IMG/VR virus record: IMGVR_UViG_3300002143_000235
Location: 124,001 to 188,000 of that record
Reading direction: 5' to 3' (one strand)
DNA length: 64,000 nucleotides
From: a virus
The position numbers and the translations under genes were made by a program. Below, piece after piece: positions 47,178 through 55,916 of this stretch (positions are counted from its first letter, which is position 1; each line of letters opens with the position of its first letter). Below the pieces are notes generated by a model, which saw only the letters and a list, made by a program, of their open reading frames with translations, was not told the DNA's origin and made no database searches.

Positions 47178-49072
47178 TGAAATTAACCGAAATAACATTT
47201 AAAAAACTGTATCAACAAATTGTTTACAACCTTAAACAAATGTATAGTCGTGCGGACAGTGTGTTTACGCTTGCATCACCATTTGGTCAAATTCTTCAAA
47301 CACTTACACAGTTATTTCAATTCACACAATTAAATGTTCAAAATGTTCAACGATCTTTTGATATAAACGATCCTTTAAATGCTAATGAAAAAGCAATTAG
47401 AGCCCTTGCACGCATTGGTCAATATAATCCATCAAGAGGACAAAGTGCATCAGGTAGTATTAATGTAAAACTTAAACAAGGTGTAGATATAGCAGCTGAG
47501 ATTGGTGGCACATCTATTACATTTGCAAATCGTTCCAGATTAAAAAACAGTAAAAATAATTTTGATTATATTGTTGATCTTAACCAAGACACAGCTACAT
47601 TTACATTACACAATGATACAGCAATATCATTACCAATTGTACAGGGAACTTACAAAACAATAACTTTTACTGGAACTGGTGAAAAAAATCAATCTTTTGT
47701 TGTCCCTTCACCAGTGGGAAAAGATATTGATAACTTTAAATTTAAACTGTATGTTGATTCACAGCTTTGGCAAAACAAACGTCATAAATTTGATATGCTA
47801 TCGCTTGAACAGGCTTATGTCACACTTACTTCATTTTCTGGTGGCGTTGATATTATATTTGGTAATGGTAATGAAGGAGCAATTCCACCGCTTGGATCTA
47901 TTATAACTTTTGAATACCTTGTTACAGACGGAGTTGATGGAAATTTACTCGATACTCAATTGAATGAATTTAAATTTATAGACTTCCCATTTAATGAATT
48001 TGGTGATGATATTTCGGCTGATACATTACTTGATGTTTATATTGATACACAGGTAACTTTTGGTAGTGATGGCGATACAACTGATTATTTAAAAAGTATC
48101 ATGCCATACACTAGTGCAAACTTTGTACTTGCAGGACCAGATCAGTATAAATTCTTTTTAAAGCGTTTGGGTGTATTCTCGCTCATTGATGTTTATACAT
48201 CTGACAAGATACCTTCAAATTTACCACAGAAGATGTATGAGCTTGCTAAGGCAAACCAGGACATGTTTAATCAGATGGCAAATACTGATAATAACTCGAC
48301 GCTTAAAACGCTTGTTGAATCGAATCTTAATGAGATTCGTTTAATGCGTAAATTACTTATAACATCAGGTGGTGAGAACCTCATCAACTTGTTCTTAATA
48401 CCAGATATTCGTGTGTTTTACGGACGTTCAAAAGATGCAAATTATTTCAATATTGATTTGAGTGCATTTACACTTGATACAACTGAAAAAAATCGTGTTT
48501 TGAATTATTTATCACAAGAAGGACTTCAAGTGATTACAAATGAAGTGAAGGTTGTTGATCCAGAGATCATTAGATATGCTGTGAATATCACAACACGTCT
48601 TTATGATGATGCAATAGATAATAATGTCATGAATGCAATGGTAAGTGTGATTTCTGATTATTTCATCAACGAGGCAAGACGTGATCGTATCCCAGCATCA
48701 GATCTAGTACGTCTTATGGATGGTATTGACGGTGTAGACTCAGTTACTGTTGAATTTGTCTCAGAAGCTACTGAAACATACCATAAAGAGTTTTTGATGA
48801 AGTCTGAACAATTCTTTTTGACAAACAATACTGTAGCACTAGATACAGACATTATCATGAGTGACGGTAATACCTATGATTCAGAACGTTATATTGGTTT
48901 AGATTCAATTCTTGGCGATATACTGATTGAAAAATATCAATTACCAATTATTCGTGGCGGATTTAGCGATCGATACAATAATGTATATTCCACTGTTCCA
49001 GGACAAACAGCATATTCACCAGTGAATATTATTGTTCTACCACAACGAACAAAACGTAAGAATTTTTCATAA
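47177..49072 (+). CDS. baseplate wedge protein, gp6/J-family, 631 aa
   Basis: Typical features of the baseplate J/gp6 family: N-terminal helical dimerisation part (FGQILQTLTQLFQFTQLNVQ, DINDPLNANEKAIRALARI), a beta part with DIIFGNGNEGAIPPLGSIIT and YLVTDGVDGNL, and a C-terminal part with YFINEARRDRIPASDLVRLM and GIDGVDSVTVEF. In contractile injection systems this protein makes the iris-like wedge ring. Length 631 aa against 660 for T4 gp6. Confidence 0.8.
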   Translation: MKLTEITFKKLYQQIVYNLKQMYSRADSVFTLASPFGQILQTLTQLFQFTQLNVQNVQRSFDINDPLNANEKAIRALARIGQYNPSRGQSASGSINVKLKQGVDIAAEIGGTSITFANRSRLKNSKNNFDYIVDLNQDTATFTLHNDTAISLPIVQGTYKTITFTGTGEKNQSFVVPSPVGKDIDNFKFKLYVDSQLWQNKRHKFDMLSLEQAYVTLTSFSGGVDIIFGNGNEGAIPPLGSIITFEYLVTDGVDGNLLDTQLNEFKFIDFPFNEFGDDISADTLLDVYIDTQVTFGSDGDTTDYLKSIMPYTSANFVLAGPDQYKFFLKRLGVFSLIDVYTSDKIPSNLPQKMYELAKANQDMFNQMANTDNNSTLKTLVESNLNEIRLMRKLLITSGGENLINLFLIPDIRVFYGRSKDANYFNIDLSAFTLDTTEKNRVLNYLSQEGLQVITNEVKVVDPEIIRYAVNITTRLYDDAIDNNVMNAMVSVISDYFINEARRDRIPASDLVRLMDGIDGVDSVTVEFVSEATETYHKEFLMKSEQFFLTNNTVALDTDIIMSDGNTYDSERYIGLDSILGDILIEKYQLPIIRGGFSDRYNNVYSTVPGQTAYSPVNIIVLPQRTKRKNFS

Positions 49073-49078
49073 TAAATC

Positions 49079-49345
49079 ATGAGTTTAATAGAAAAAAACA
49101 GTCAGATACCTGATATGTATCTGTCTAGACATAAGCATGATACCGTGAGCGAGGATCATGGATATGATTATTCATCAAATATTTTGAGACGAACGCTATC
49201 ACCAGTACTATATAACAATACTGACACAGCAGATCAGTTGGATAAATTACAGGATATGACAGTGACTATGGTAGAGGAAATTTTACCAGTGCGTAACTTG
49301 TTCCTATTCACACACGATAAATATTATAACAAGCATGGAAGATAA
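49079..49345 (+). CDS. hypothetical protein, 88 aa
   Basis: Small His/Asp-rich protein (YLSRHKHDTVSEDHGYDYS) with helical C-terminal half. Six nt after the gp6-like gene; overlaps the next start by 11 nt. Unknown. Confidence 0.55.
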   Translation: MSLIEKNSQIPDMYLSRHKHDTVSEDHGYDYSSNILRRTLSPVLYNNTDTADQLDKLQDMTVTMVEEILPVRNLFLFTHDKYYNKHGR

Positions 49346-49724
49346 TATCCGTCTACACGGCAAGGTTGCCAAATTTCCTAAGAATAGTAAAGCATCTAAG
49401 GCACTAAAGTTTCTTGAACACGTAAGAGTGAATCCAAACAAACTTTGGTACATCCTCATTGAGGATCAGGATACTGAACTTAAAGCTGTAAAATACAACA
49501 GAGCAAAAGGTGTTAACCTCATCGAGTACACACAAAAGTTGAAAGACTATTATCTGAATGAGTACAAACTCAACACTGAATTCTGTGCAAAGCTGAATGA
49601 GATTCAATTGGTGGGAGAAGCAGACTTCTCTATAATCAAAAATATTCCACAACTTGTGCTTGAGAATGGACAAACGCTTATCTCAAAAATTGCGTCAGAC
49701 CTTATTAAATTATTAGAAGACTAA
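49335..49724 (+). CDS. hypothetical protein, 129 aa
   Basis: Charged alpha/beta protein (KALKFLEHVRVNPNKLWYIL, KLKDYYLNEYKLNTEFCAKL). Overlaps its upstream neighbour. Member of the baseplate operon, possibly an assembly factor; not recognised. Confidence 0.55.
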   Translation: MEDNIRLHGKVAKFPKNSKASKALKFLEHVRVNPNKLWYILIEDQDTELKAVKYNRAKGVNLIEYTQKLKDYYLNEYKLNTEFCAKLNEIQLVGEADFSIIKNIPQLVLENGQTLISKIASDLIKLLED

Positions 49725-49729
49725 AATTA

Positions 49730-50143
49730 ATGCAAGAGCTTAAACCCTTAAATTTCTTTTTGGTTCTTTGTAAGACCCGGAAGAAGATTGAAAAATACAT
49801 GAAGGTCAACAAGATCCGAAATAAATATATCATTGATATCAAGAAGATGCTTGAAGAAGAAGATATTATGATCGAAGATATACACAACTCAGATTTACTT
49901 AAAATTCTCATCCTCAAGAAATTCAACCTTGCAAAAGAAAAAGGTAAGGACATCTATTACATTCCGTATTTTGCGCTGCAACAAGATTTAGATAAAGTTT
50001 TTAATATCAAGAAAATTTTAGCTGATACGCATAACTTCAACTTGCTTTATTTCCACGAGGATTTTGAGAAGGACAAACAACCTGAACAGGTATTGAACAG
50101 AGTTGAACAGTTTGACATTACACAACTAATTCAAGATTATTAA
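49730..50143 (+). CDS. hypothetical protein, 137 aa
   Basis: Helical, Lys-rich protein (KPLNFFLVLCKTRKKIEKYM) with C-terminal ELxxF-like acidic end. Unknown role in the baseplate operon. It is followed by a 130-nt AT-rich stretch in which I see no gene. Confidence 0.55.
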   Translation: MQELKPLNFFLVLCKTRKKIEKYMKVNKIRNKYIIDIKKMLEEEDIMIEDIHNSDLLKILILKKFNLAKEKGKDIYYIPYFALQQDLDKVFNIKKILADTHNFNLLYFHEDFEKDKQPEQVLNRVEQFDITQLIQDY

Positions 50144-50273
50144 TTATGTTACCACATTTTCAGGAGGTAATACATCAGCTGCTTTTGTAAACATACATCT
50201 TGTTTTAGTGTATCAAAAGTACACATTATTTTCCAAATATCAAACATTTGCTTGATTTAGTTGTATATCTGGC

Positions 50274-50672
50274 ATGATCGAATACAATATCAAACCTCGA
50301 AATAATGAATACGGCGGAATTCTGGCTGATTTATTTGCATCAATTGATACATTTCAATATGACAGTAATATTGTTTATGATCGATACCACTATTATGATC
50401 GATACCACTATGAGCCTAATAATATTATCACTATCAAGTTTAAAACTGATGATGTGTTTGAAGCATATTTTATGAGTTTACTTGGAGAGGATGGCTTTAT
50501 AAGACAAGACATTGGATTTGATCTTACTGTTACGCGTTTTAATAAATTTGGAATTGCACTCATTCGCATTACATTTATAAATGCACAATTAAGCGATATG
50601 AGTTTTGATTGTGACGAGAATGTGATGAATTTTTGTTGCAACAATATACAAACCGAATACCTTGACATCTAG
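50274..50672 (+). CDS. hypothetical protein with in-frame 18-bp duplication, 132 aa
   Basis: Alpha/beta protein with YDRYHYYDRYHY at residues ~35-46 resulting from an exact 18-bp tandem repeat. The C-terminal part is Cys-containing (DCDENVMNFCCNN). Lies between operon parts; unknown. Confidence 0.55.
   Translation: MIEYNIKPRNNEYGGILADLFASIDTFQYDSNIVYDRYHYYDRYHYEPNNIITIKFKTDDVFEAYFMSLLGEDGFIRQDIGFDLTVTRFNKFGIALIRITFINAQLSDMSFDCDENVMNFCCNNIQTEYLDI
50376..50411 (+). repeat. exact 18-bp tandem duplication
   Basis: TATGATCGATACCACTAT twice head to tail (50376-50393, 50394-50411), in frame within the 132-aa gene. Confidence 0.95.
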
Positions 50673-50691
50673 GGCGTAAATAGGTCTTGAC

Positions 50692-50700
50692 AATATATAC
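50692..50700 (+). promoter_or_regulatory. candidate late promoter motif AATATATAC
   Basis: AATATATAC 20 nt before the 553-aa tail-tube-initiator-like gene. Confidence 0.5.
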
Positions 50701-50720
50701 ATGTAAAATGAATAATTTGT

Positions 50721-52382
50721 ATGGACAAGAGTCTCAAATTTTTTTTAGGAATTGACAAAGCTCCAGTCAATCGTGATACAAAGACAAATACTGGTTTGTC
50801 TACACAGACTGTAGAAGGTGATGTGATTATAAATTACTTTGATCCAGCAGATCCAACTCGTACAATTACGCGTACGGAAAAGAAACCATACAAATACGAT
50901 GCGCTTGCATCTGAACAAAATCCAGGTCAATTTATTTCATACCTTGGTAATTCTGCTCAAAATGATGTTCAGCCATTTGCTATTAACCCAGAAAATCAAT
51001 CAGATATAGATTTAGAATCTATTATAATTTGGTCACAACAAAATTATCCAAGTATGGCACTTCATCCAAAACATATTGCATACTTGGATAAATTTAGAAC
51101 AATGCCAGCCAACCGTTTCATTGTATTAAGACGATTCAAAGGTCCTTGTAGACACAATCTTTTTGCTGCTAAAAAATCAAAACCAATGTCAACTATGGTT
51201 GGTTATTACGATTTTGAAAATATGCCAATGAAGATATCATTTAACGAGAAATGGAAACAGTTTGATACAACATTTATGTCTATTATTCAGGATGTTGTAG
51301 GTATTCAATTCGATACTATTCCAGGTGTAGGTGCTCTTTTTTCTAAAGCAGCAACTTCACCACTTGGTCAAGATCTTTTATATCTTGTTGGTCAACGTCT
51401 TGGTTTTATTACTCCAGGAGATATGCCTTATGGTGATCCAAACCTTATTCATGATGCAGCAATGCGTGATGTTTCTGGTGAAACTTTATCAACAGGTCTT
51501 GAATCAGAAATTACTGTAGATTTTGAAACAACTTATGTAATGCGCGAAATTTTAGGTATTGATGGTAAAGCTGCCATGCTTGATATTCTTGCAAATATAA
51601 CAACAATGGCAACAGGTAAAGCGCGTTTTGTATCTGGTAATATTGGGCCACTTAATTCACTTCTTAAGTCACTTGAATCCGGAAGTATTGAGGGTATTGT
51701 TAATTCATTTAAAGAAGCTTTGATGGCTGTTGTAAATAGTTTAAGTGATAAAGAAAAAACTACTAAAGAAGAAGCAGCAAAAGCATCAGATCGATCTCTA
51801 GCACAAAAGGGTGTTGATAACGCATTTTCACCACTCGATCAGTTTCTTGCTCAAGGTAAAGAAGTTGTATCACAAGTTATTCGTAATAGGTATTCAAGAT
51901 ACAAATGGAAATTACGTGGAGCAGTTGGTGCAATGACTGGAGCACCAACTGCTCCTTGGCATATATCTATTGGTAATCCAAAATTTCCATGGTTTGTATG
52001 TGGTAACATGGTATTAGAATCATGTGAACTTATTCCAGAAGGAGAACTTGGATACAACGATATGTTTGATAGATTAACTGTGAAAATAAAACTACGTTCA
52101 GGTCGTGTTATGGGTGGTGAAGAAATTGAAACATTATTTAATGCTGGAACTGGTAGAATTTATGATACACCTGAAAAAGTTATTCAATATGTTGTACCAG
52201 AGGGAACAACAGTTAATGTACCAAATGATGGCGGTGATATTACATTTACACAAGGATCTAAAGAAGATATTACAAATGCACCAGTTACACCTGAATCATT
52301 AAATCAATTACCAGATGGTGCAGCAACAAATTTTTCAATTAACAACGTAACTGAACCAGTTGGTCCACCAATAGCACCATAA
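50721..52382 (+). CDS. baseplate tail tube initiator-like protein (gp48/gp54-like), 553 aa
   Basis: The C-terminal third (PTAPWHISIGNPKFPWFVCG, ESCELIPEGELGYNDMF, VKIKLRSGRVMGGEEIETLF, GRIYDTPE) resembles the tube-fold end of T4 gp48/gp54, which seeds tail tube polymerisation on the hub. The middle is helical and Ala/Lys-rich. A Pro/Asn-rich tail follows. Strong late-type motif upstream. Assignment by pattern and position between wedge and hub genes. Confidence 0.5.
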   Translation: MDKSLKFFLGIDKAPVNRDTKTNTGLSTQTVEGDVIINYFDPADPTRTITRTEKKPYKYDALASEQNPGQFISYLGNSAQNDVQPFAINPENQSDIDLESIIIWSQQNYPSMALHPKHIAYLDKFRTMPANRFIVLRRFKGPCRHNLFAAKKSKPMSTMVGYYDFENMPMKISFNEKWKQFDTTFMSIIQDVVGIQFDTIPGVGALFSKAATSPLGQDLLYLVGQRLGFITPGDMPYGDPNLIHDAAMRDVSGETLSTGLESEITVDFETTYVMREILGIDGKAAMLDILANITTMATGKARFVSGNIGPLNSLLKSLESGSIEGIVNSFKEALMAVVNSLSDKEKTTKEEAAKASDRSLAQKGVDNAFSPLDQFLAQGKEVVSQVIRNRYSRYKWKLRGAVGAMTGAPTAPWHISIGNPKFPWFVCGNMVLESCELIPEGELGYNDMFDRLTVKIKLRSGRVMGGEEIETLFNAGTGRIYDTPEKVIQYVVPEGTTVNVPNDGGDITFTQGSKEDITNAPVTPESLNQLPDGAATNFSINNVTEPVGPPIAP

Positions 52383-52422
52383 TTATATAACATAGAGAAA
52401 TATATTTGAAGGTATATATCAT

Positions 52423-52911
52423 ATGCGTATCAAGAGTTTAGAATCAGCACGTCGTAATACTGACGGAAGTTACAATTTGTACTTTACAGCTACTGTTAAT
52501 GGAGTAAATATTCCTATTCTATCATTTCCATGTATATCACGTCATGATATGCGTCTTGATTTGGTTTGTTATGATATTTATGATAATACCGATAACATTG
52601 ATCTTTTATGTGATTTAAACGGTATCATTAACCCATTTTCTATAAAAAACGGTGATGACATATTATATGTAGAAGAGGAATTTATAGAAACACTTACATC
52701 ATCTGATTCGTATTTATCTAATATACAAGATCAATTAAAAACAGCTAATAAAGGTAAAGTATACAAGACTGATACAGCAAGACAAAAAGACATCGAGCAA
52801 CGTCGTAAACGCGAAAAAGATAAAGTTTACACGTCACCAACTATGCTCGGAGCTGGTGATACAAATCTTCGTTATGAAAATGGTAATCTTATACTCAAAC
52901 CAAACTTTTAA
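52423..52911 (+). CDS. LysM-like baseplate protein (gp53-like), 162 aa
   Basis: Residues ~40-90 (SRHDMRLDLVCYDIYDNTDN, DLNGIINPFSIKNGDDILYV) fit a LysM fold: a starting Asp, helix, Asn-Pro and a final Gly-Asp-x-Ile/Leu strand. T4 gp53 also carries such a domain next to the hub. The C-terminal half is charged and probably disordered (ARQKDIEQRRKREKDKVY). Assignment is tentative. Confidence 0.45.
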   Translation: MRIKSLESARRNTDGSYNLYFTATVNGVNIPILSFPCISRHDMRLDLVCYDIYDNTDNIDLLCDLNGIINPFSIKNGDDILYVEEEFIETLTSSDSYLSNIQDQLKTANKGKVYKTDTARQKDIEQRRKREKDKVYTSPTMLGAGDTNLRYENGNLILKPNF

Positions 52912-52913
52912 AT

Positions 52914-54269
52914 ATGTTAAAACAAAAGTTTAAACCTAATCGTGAAATTCTTAAAATCAAAGATATTTCAGTTGACATGCAGGGTCTTACACAGGAACAA
53001 AAAACAAGTAAAGAAGAAGCTGTATCATCCACACCTGTTGTATATTATTATAATACAATGCTCCCACCACAAACAATTAAACGTTTGACAATAAGTTCTG
53101 TAGGATTTTTACCAACCATAAGTATGGTATATCTTGACAGTATGAATATTATGCATGATATAGGTTTTCCAGGTGATAATGCAACAATTACAGTTGTACT
53201 TCCAGCTAATCATAAACAGTTGGCAAATATTTACATGGAATTTAAAATACAAACATATGAAGTGGAGTTGAAACGCGGTGAATTTCGTCAACTTATTCTT
53301 ACAGGTGTTTGTAATGTTGATAAAATGTTGATTTCTGAGTATAAATCTTTTCAAGATAATACAAGCTATCAAGTAATGGCACAAATGGCACAAGAAGGTG
53401 GATTAGGATTTCAATCTAATGTTGAATCATCTAATGATAAAATGAATTGGATAAATCCAGGTTTAAAAAATTATGCATTTTTAGAAGATACAGCAAATAA
53501 ATCTTGGGTTGGTGAAGCAGGTTTTATTTGGTCATTTGTCGATTTGTATTATAATTTAAATTACATAGATGTTGAACGTGCTTTATCTCAAGATATCAAT
53601 GAAATTAAATGGTTGCAATCTTTTTTCTCTCAAGGACAAATGGCTACAGATGAACCACCTGAAAATGATGGAGTTATTTTACCGCAATTAACTAATGGTC
53701 ATGCTGTTACTGGTTCTAATACACATTTTACCGGTGAAAAAATAATTAACAATGCAACAAAGATATCGCTTGATCGAGGTTACATTAGGTATGTACATTA
53801 TTACGATATTGATGGTAAATGGGATGATCGAAGTGGTTCGTACAAAAAATACGCATTGGATACAATTACTACACCAGGAACTGAAAATATATCTATTTAT
53901 TTAAAAGGTGAAGCAGGTTCAACAGATTTTTACAATAGTAATACTTCACAACATTATGTAGGACGTTTAGATACAAAAAACATGTATGCTGATTTTCTTT
54001 GGGCAAGTATGCAAAATCAAGAAAATATGCAAGATATACAAAAAATTACTATGCAAATTATTATACCTGTACCAAATTTTAATATTAAACGATTTGAAAA
54101 AGTATTGCTGAAATTTGTAAATAACACTCCAACTGTACAAGGTAATTTAAAAAATGCAAAACTTAACGGTGAGTGGTTAGTCACAGGTTATTATATGGAA
54201 TATAATGGTAGTGCAATGTGGCAAGTTGTAAATTTAATTAAACGTGAGTTAACCTTTGAAGACTTGTAG
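52914..54269 (+). CDS. baseplate hub protein (gp27-like), 451 aa
   Basis: N-terminal part is beta-rich (TISSVGFLPTISMVYLDS, GDNATITVVLPANHKQ), followed by a helical segment with YQVMAQMAQEGGLGFQSN and NWINPGLKNYAF, then FIWSFVDLYYNLNYIDVERA. This arrangement resembles the first tube-like domain and insertion of gp27/gpD-type hub proteins, which form the trimeric platform under the tail tube and hold the spike. Two nt after the LysM-like gene and shortly before the spike gene. Confidence 0.6.
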   Translation: MLKQKFKPNREILKIKDISVDMQGLTQEQKTSKEEAVSSTPVVYYYNTMLPPQTIKRLTISSVGFLPTISMVYLDSMNIMHDIGFPGDNATITVVLPANHKQLANIYMEFKIQTYEVELKRGEFRQLILTGVCNVDKMLISEYKSFQDNTSYQVMAQMAQEGGLGFQSNVESSNDKMNWINPGLKNYAFLEDTANKSWVGEAGFIWSFVDLYYNLNYIDVERALSQDINEIKWLQSFFSQGQMATDEPPENDGVILPQLTNGHAVTGSNTHFTGEKIINNATKISLDRGYIRYVHYYDIDGKWDDRSGSYKKYALDTITTPGTENISIYLKGEAGSTDFYNSNTSQHYVGRLDTKNMYADFLWASMQNQENMQDIQKITMQIIIPVPNFNIKRFEKVLLKFVNNTPTVQGNLKNAKLNGEWLVTGYYMEYNGSAMWQVVNLIKRELTFEDL

Positions 54270-54321
54270 CATCATTTACAGCATCGTTTATAATAAAATA
54301 TGCTAGAATTATAATGTTTCG

Positions 54322-54330
54322 ATATATAAA
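54322..54330 (+). promoter_or_regulatory. late-type motif ATATATAAA touching the next start
   Basis: GATATATAAA is only 2 nt from the ATG at 54333, so either a leaderless start or a chance match. Confidence 0.3.
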
Positions 54331-54332
54331 TT

Positions 54333-55901
54333 ATGGCAGATATTAATCCATCTTACAGGGCTCTCGTTGATGGGAACCAAGACGTTTTCAGATACGGTTT
54401 AGCAACACTAGATCAATCTATATACGAAGATCCAACTTACATTGGTTTCACTATTGAGTTAGATGAGACATCAGCTCTTTTTAATGACGTTTTACCATTT
54501 TTAGAAAAGCATGCTTCTACACGAGCAGAAATGAAAGCCCGTATTCCTGTCTATAATGAATTTATTCGTAGAGTAAAACAAGTATTTAATTCACAAGAAA
54601 GTATTGTCTCACCAAATGATAAAACTGAATTTATTAAACAACATTATATTAATTCTGTTTCAGGTTTAGAGACACTTACAAAAAAAATGATTTTATGGCG
54701 TGAAGATAAGCTTAGTTTTGTAATGCATGAAGATATTGGTCTCTATTCGTCATATCTAGCATATCTATATAATAATTTAGTATACAGTTATGAAAATGGT
54801 CGTGTCATTATTCCAGAGAATTTAGTAAAGTTTAATTGCTACATTAAAATGTCAGAAGTTCGATCATTAACATCAGTTAAAAATTTAATATCAAACAATG
54901 CATCAGAACGGGCTATAGCAAATGCACTTAAAAATAGTGTTACATCAATTATTTACAAATTGTATGACTGTGAATATGATTTTTTTAATTCAAAACCATT
55001 TGAGAATGAAATTTCACAATCTGGAATTGATACACCGCAACCTATACATTCACTAATTTCTTTTGATATGTATTTTAAAAGTGTGAGTCGACAAATTTAT
55101 ACACCACTCATAAATGATTCTGTATCAATGAATGATGATAGAACAGATCTTGATATTATAGTTAATATTACGCCTTCTAATACAAGTATGGATGGTATAC
55201 CTAAAGATCCATCTAAAACTGATATAACAACCGATGGAAATGCACCACAAACTGGAAGTGTTCAATCCGTTTCAGCATTTAAGCAAGAATCATTCATGAA
55301 TGAATCATCTAAAAAACCATCATCTTCAGCAACTTCATCTTTTGAAAAGAAAGGATTGAACGAAGATGATATTCGTGGTCGCGATAAAGCTTTGAATGAA
55401 ATTACATCATACAATGATGAATTTGTTGCTGATAGAAAAGAACAAGAGCAAGCTGCAATTTTACGTGCGGCAGGTCAAGTTGCTGATCAAGATGGTACAG
55501 ATTTGACACTTGAAAATGCTGGAGGAGATGGAGCGCTTCAACAATTATTAAATGATCCACAAGCAGCACTTACGGCTTATGGTGATAAATTAAAAGGTGT
55601 TGGAAAAAATGCACTTCTATCACAACTTAAAGCAGCACGTAAATTAATAGTGAACAGACGAAATGAACTTATTCGTGCTTTTGTATCTGAAGCTGTTCAA
55701 AAAACAGGAATTAAAAAAATTGTGCCAGATAATGTATACAAAGATCAAAATTTCCTTCAAGAAACACTTGATCAAATAGCTGGTTCTGTTGGTAACACTG
55801 TAGCAAATGAAGTTGTAAGCGAACTTACCAACAATAATACCATTCCAGGACTTGATGGTGGTATTGGTAACACATTGAATAATTTTATTCAAGGATTATA
55901 A
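54333..55901 (+). CDS. hypothetical hub-region structural protein, 522 aa
   Basis: N-terminal ~250 residues contain DPTYIGFTIELDETSALFND and VLPFLEKHASTRAEMKARIP, reminiscent of baseplate/tube-initiator proteins in T4-like phages; residues ~300-400 are a Ser/Lys/Glu-rich linker, and the C-terminus is an Ala/Gln-rich helical region ending GGIGNTLNNFIQGL. Could be a tape-measure or initiator component. Lies between the hub and spike genes. Confidence 0.5.
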   Translation: MADINPSYRALVDGNQDVFRYGLATLDQSIYEDPTYIGFTIELDETSALFNDVLPFLEKHASTRAEMKARIPVYNEFIRRVKQVFNSQESIVSPNDKTEFIKQHYINSVSGLETLTKKMILWREDKLSFVMHEDIGLYSSYLAYLYNNLVYSYENGRVIIPENLVKFNCYIKMSEVRSLTSVKNLISNNASERAIANALKNSVTSIIYKLYDCEYDFFNSKPFENEISQSGIDTPQPIHSLISFDMYFKSVSRQIYTPLINDSVSMNDDRTDLDIIVNITPSNTSMDGIPKDPSKTDITTDGNAPQTGSVQSVSAFKQESFMNESSKKPSSSATSSFEKKGLNEDDIRGRDKALNEITSYNDEFVADRKEQEQAAILRAAGQVADQDGTDLTLENAGGDGALQQLLNDPQAALTAYGDKLKGVGKNALLSQLKAARKLIVNRRNELIRAFVSEAVQKTGIKKIVPDNVYKDQNFLQETLDQIAGSVGNTVANEVVSELTNNNTIPGLDGGIGNTLNNFIQGL

Positions 55902-55916
55902 AACATTGAATCATAT

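Noticed and set aside
54322-54330. Late promoter for the 522-aa gene
   Set aside because: Kept only as a low-confidence site, because it lies 2 nt from the ATG and the gene follows the hub gene closely enough for co-transcription.
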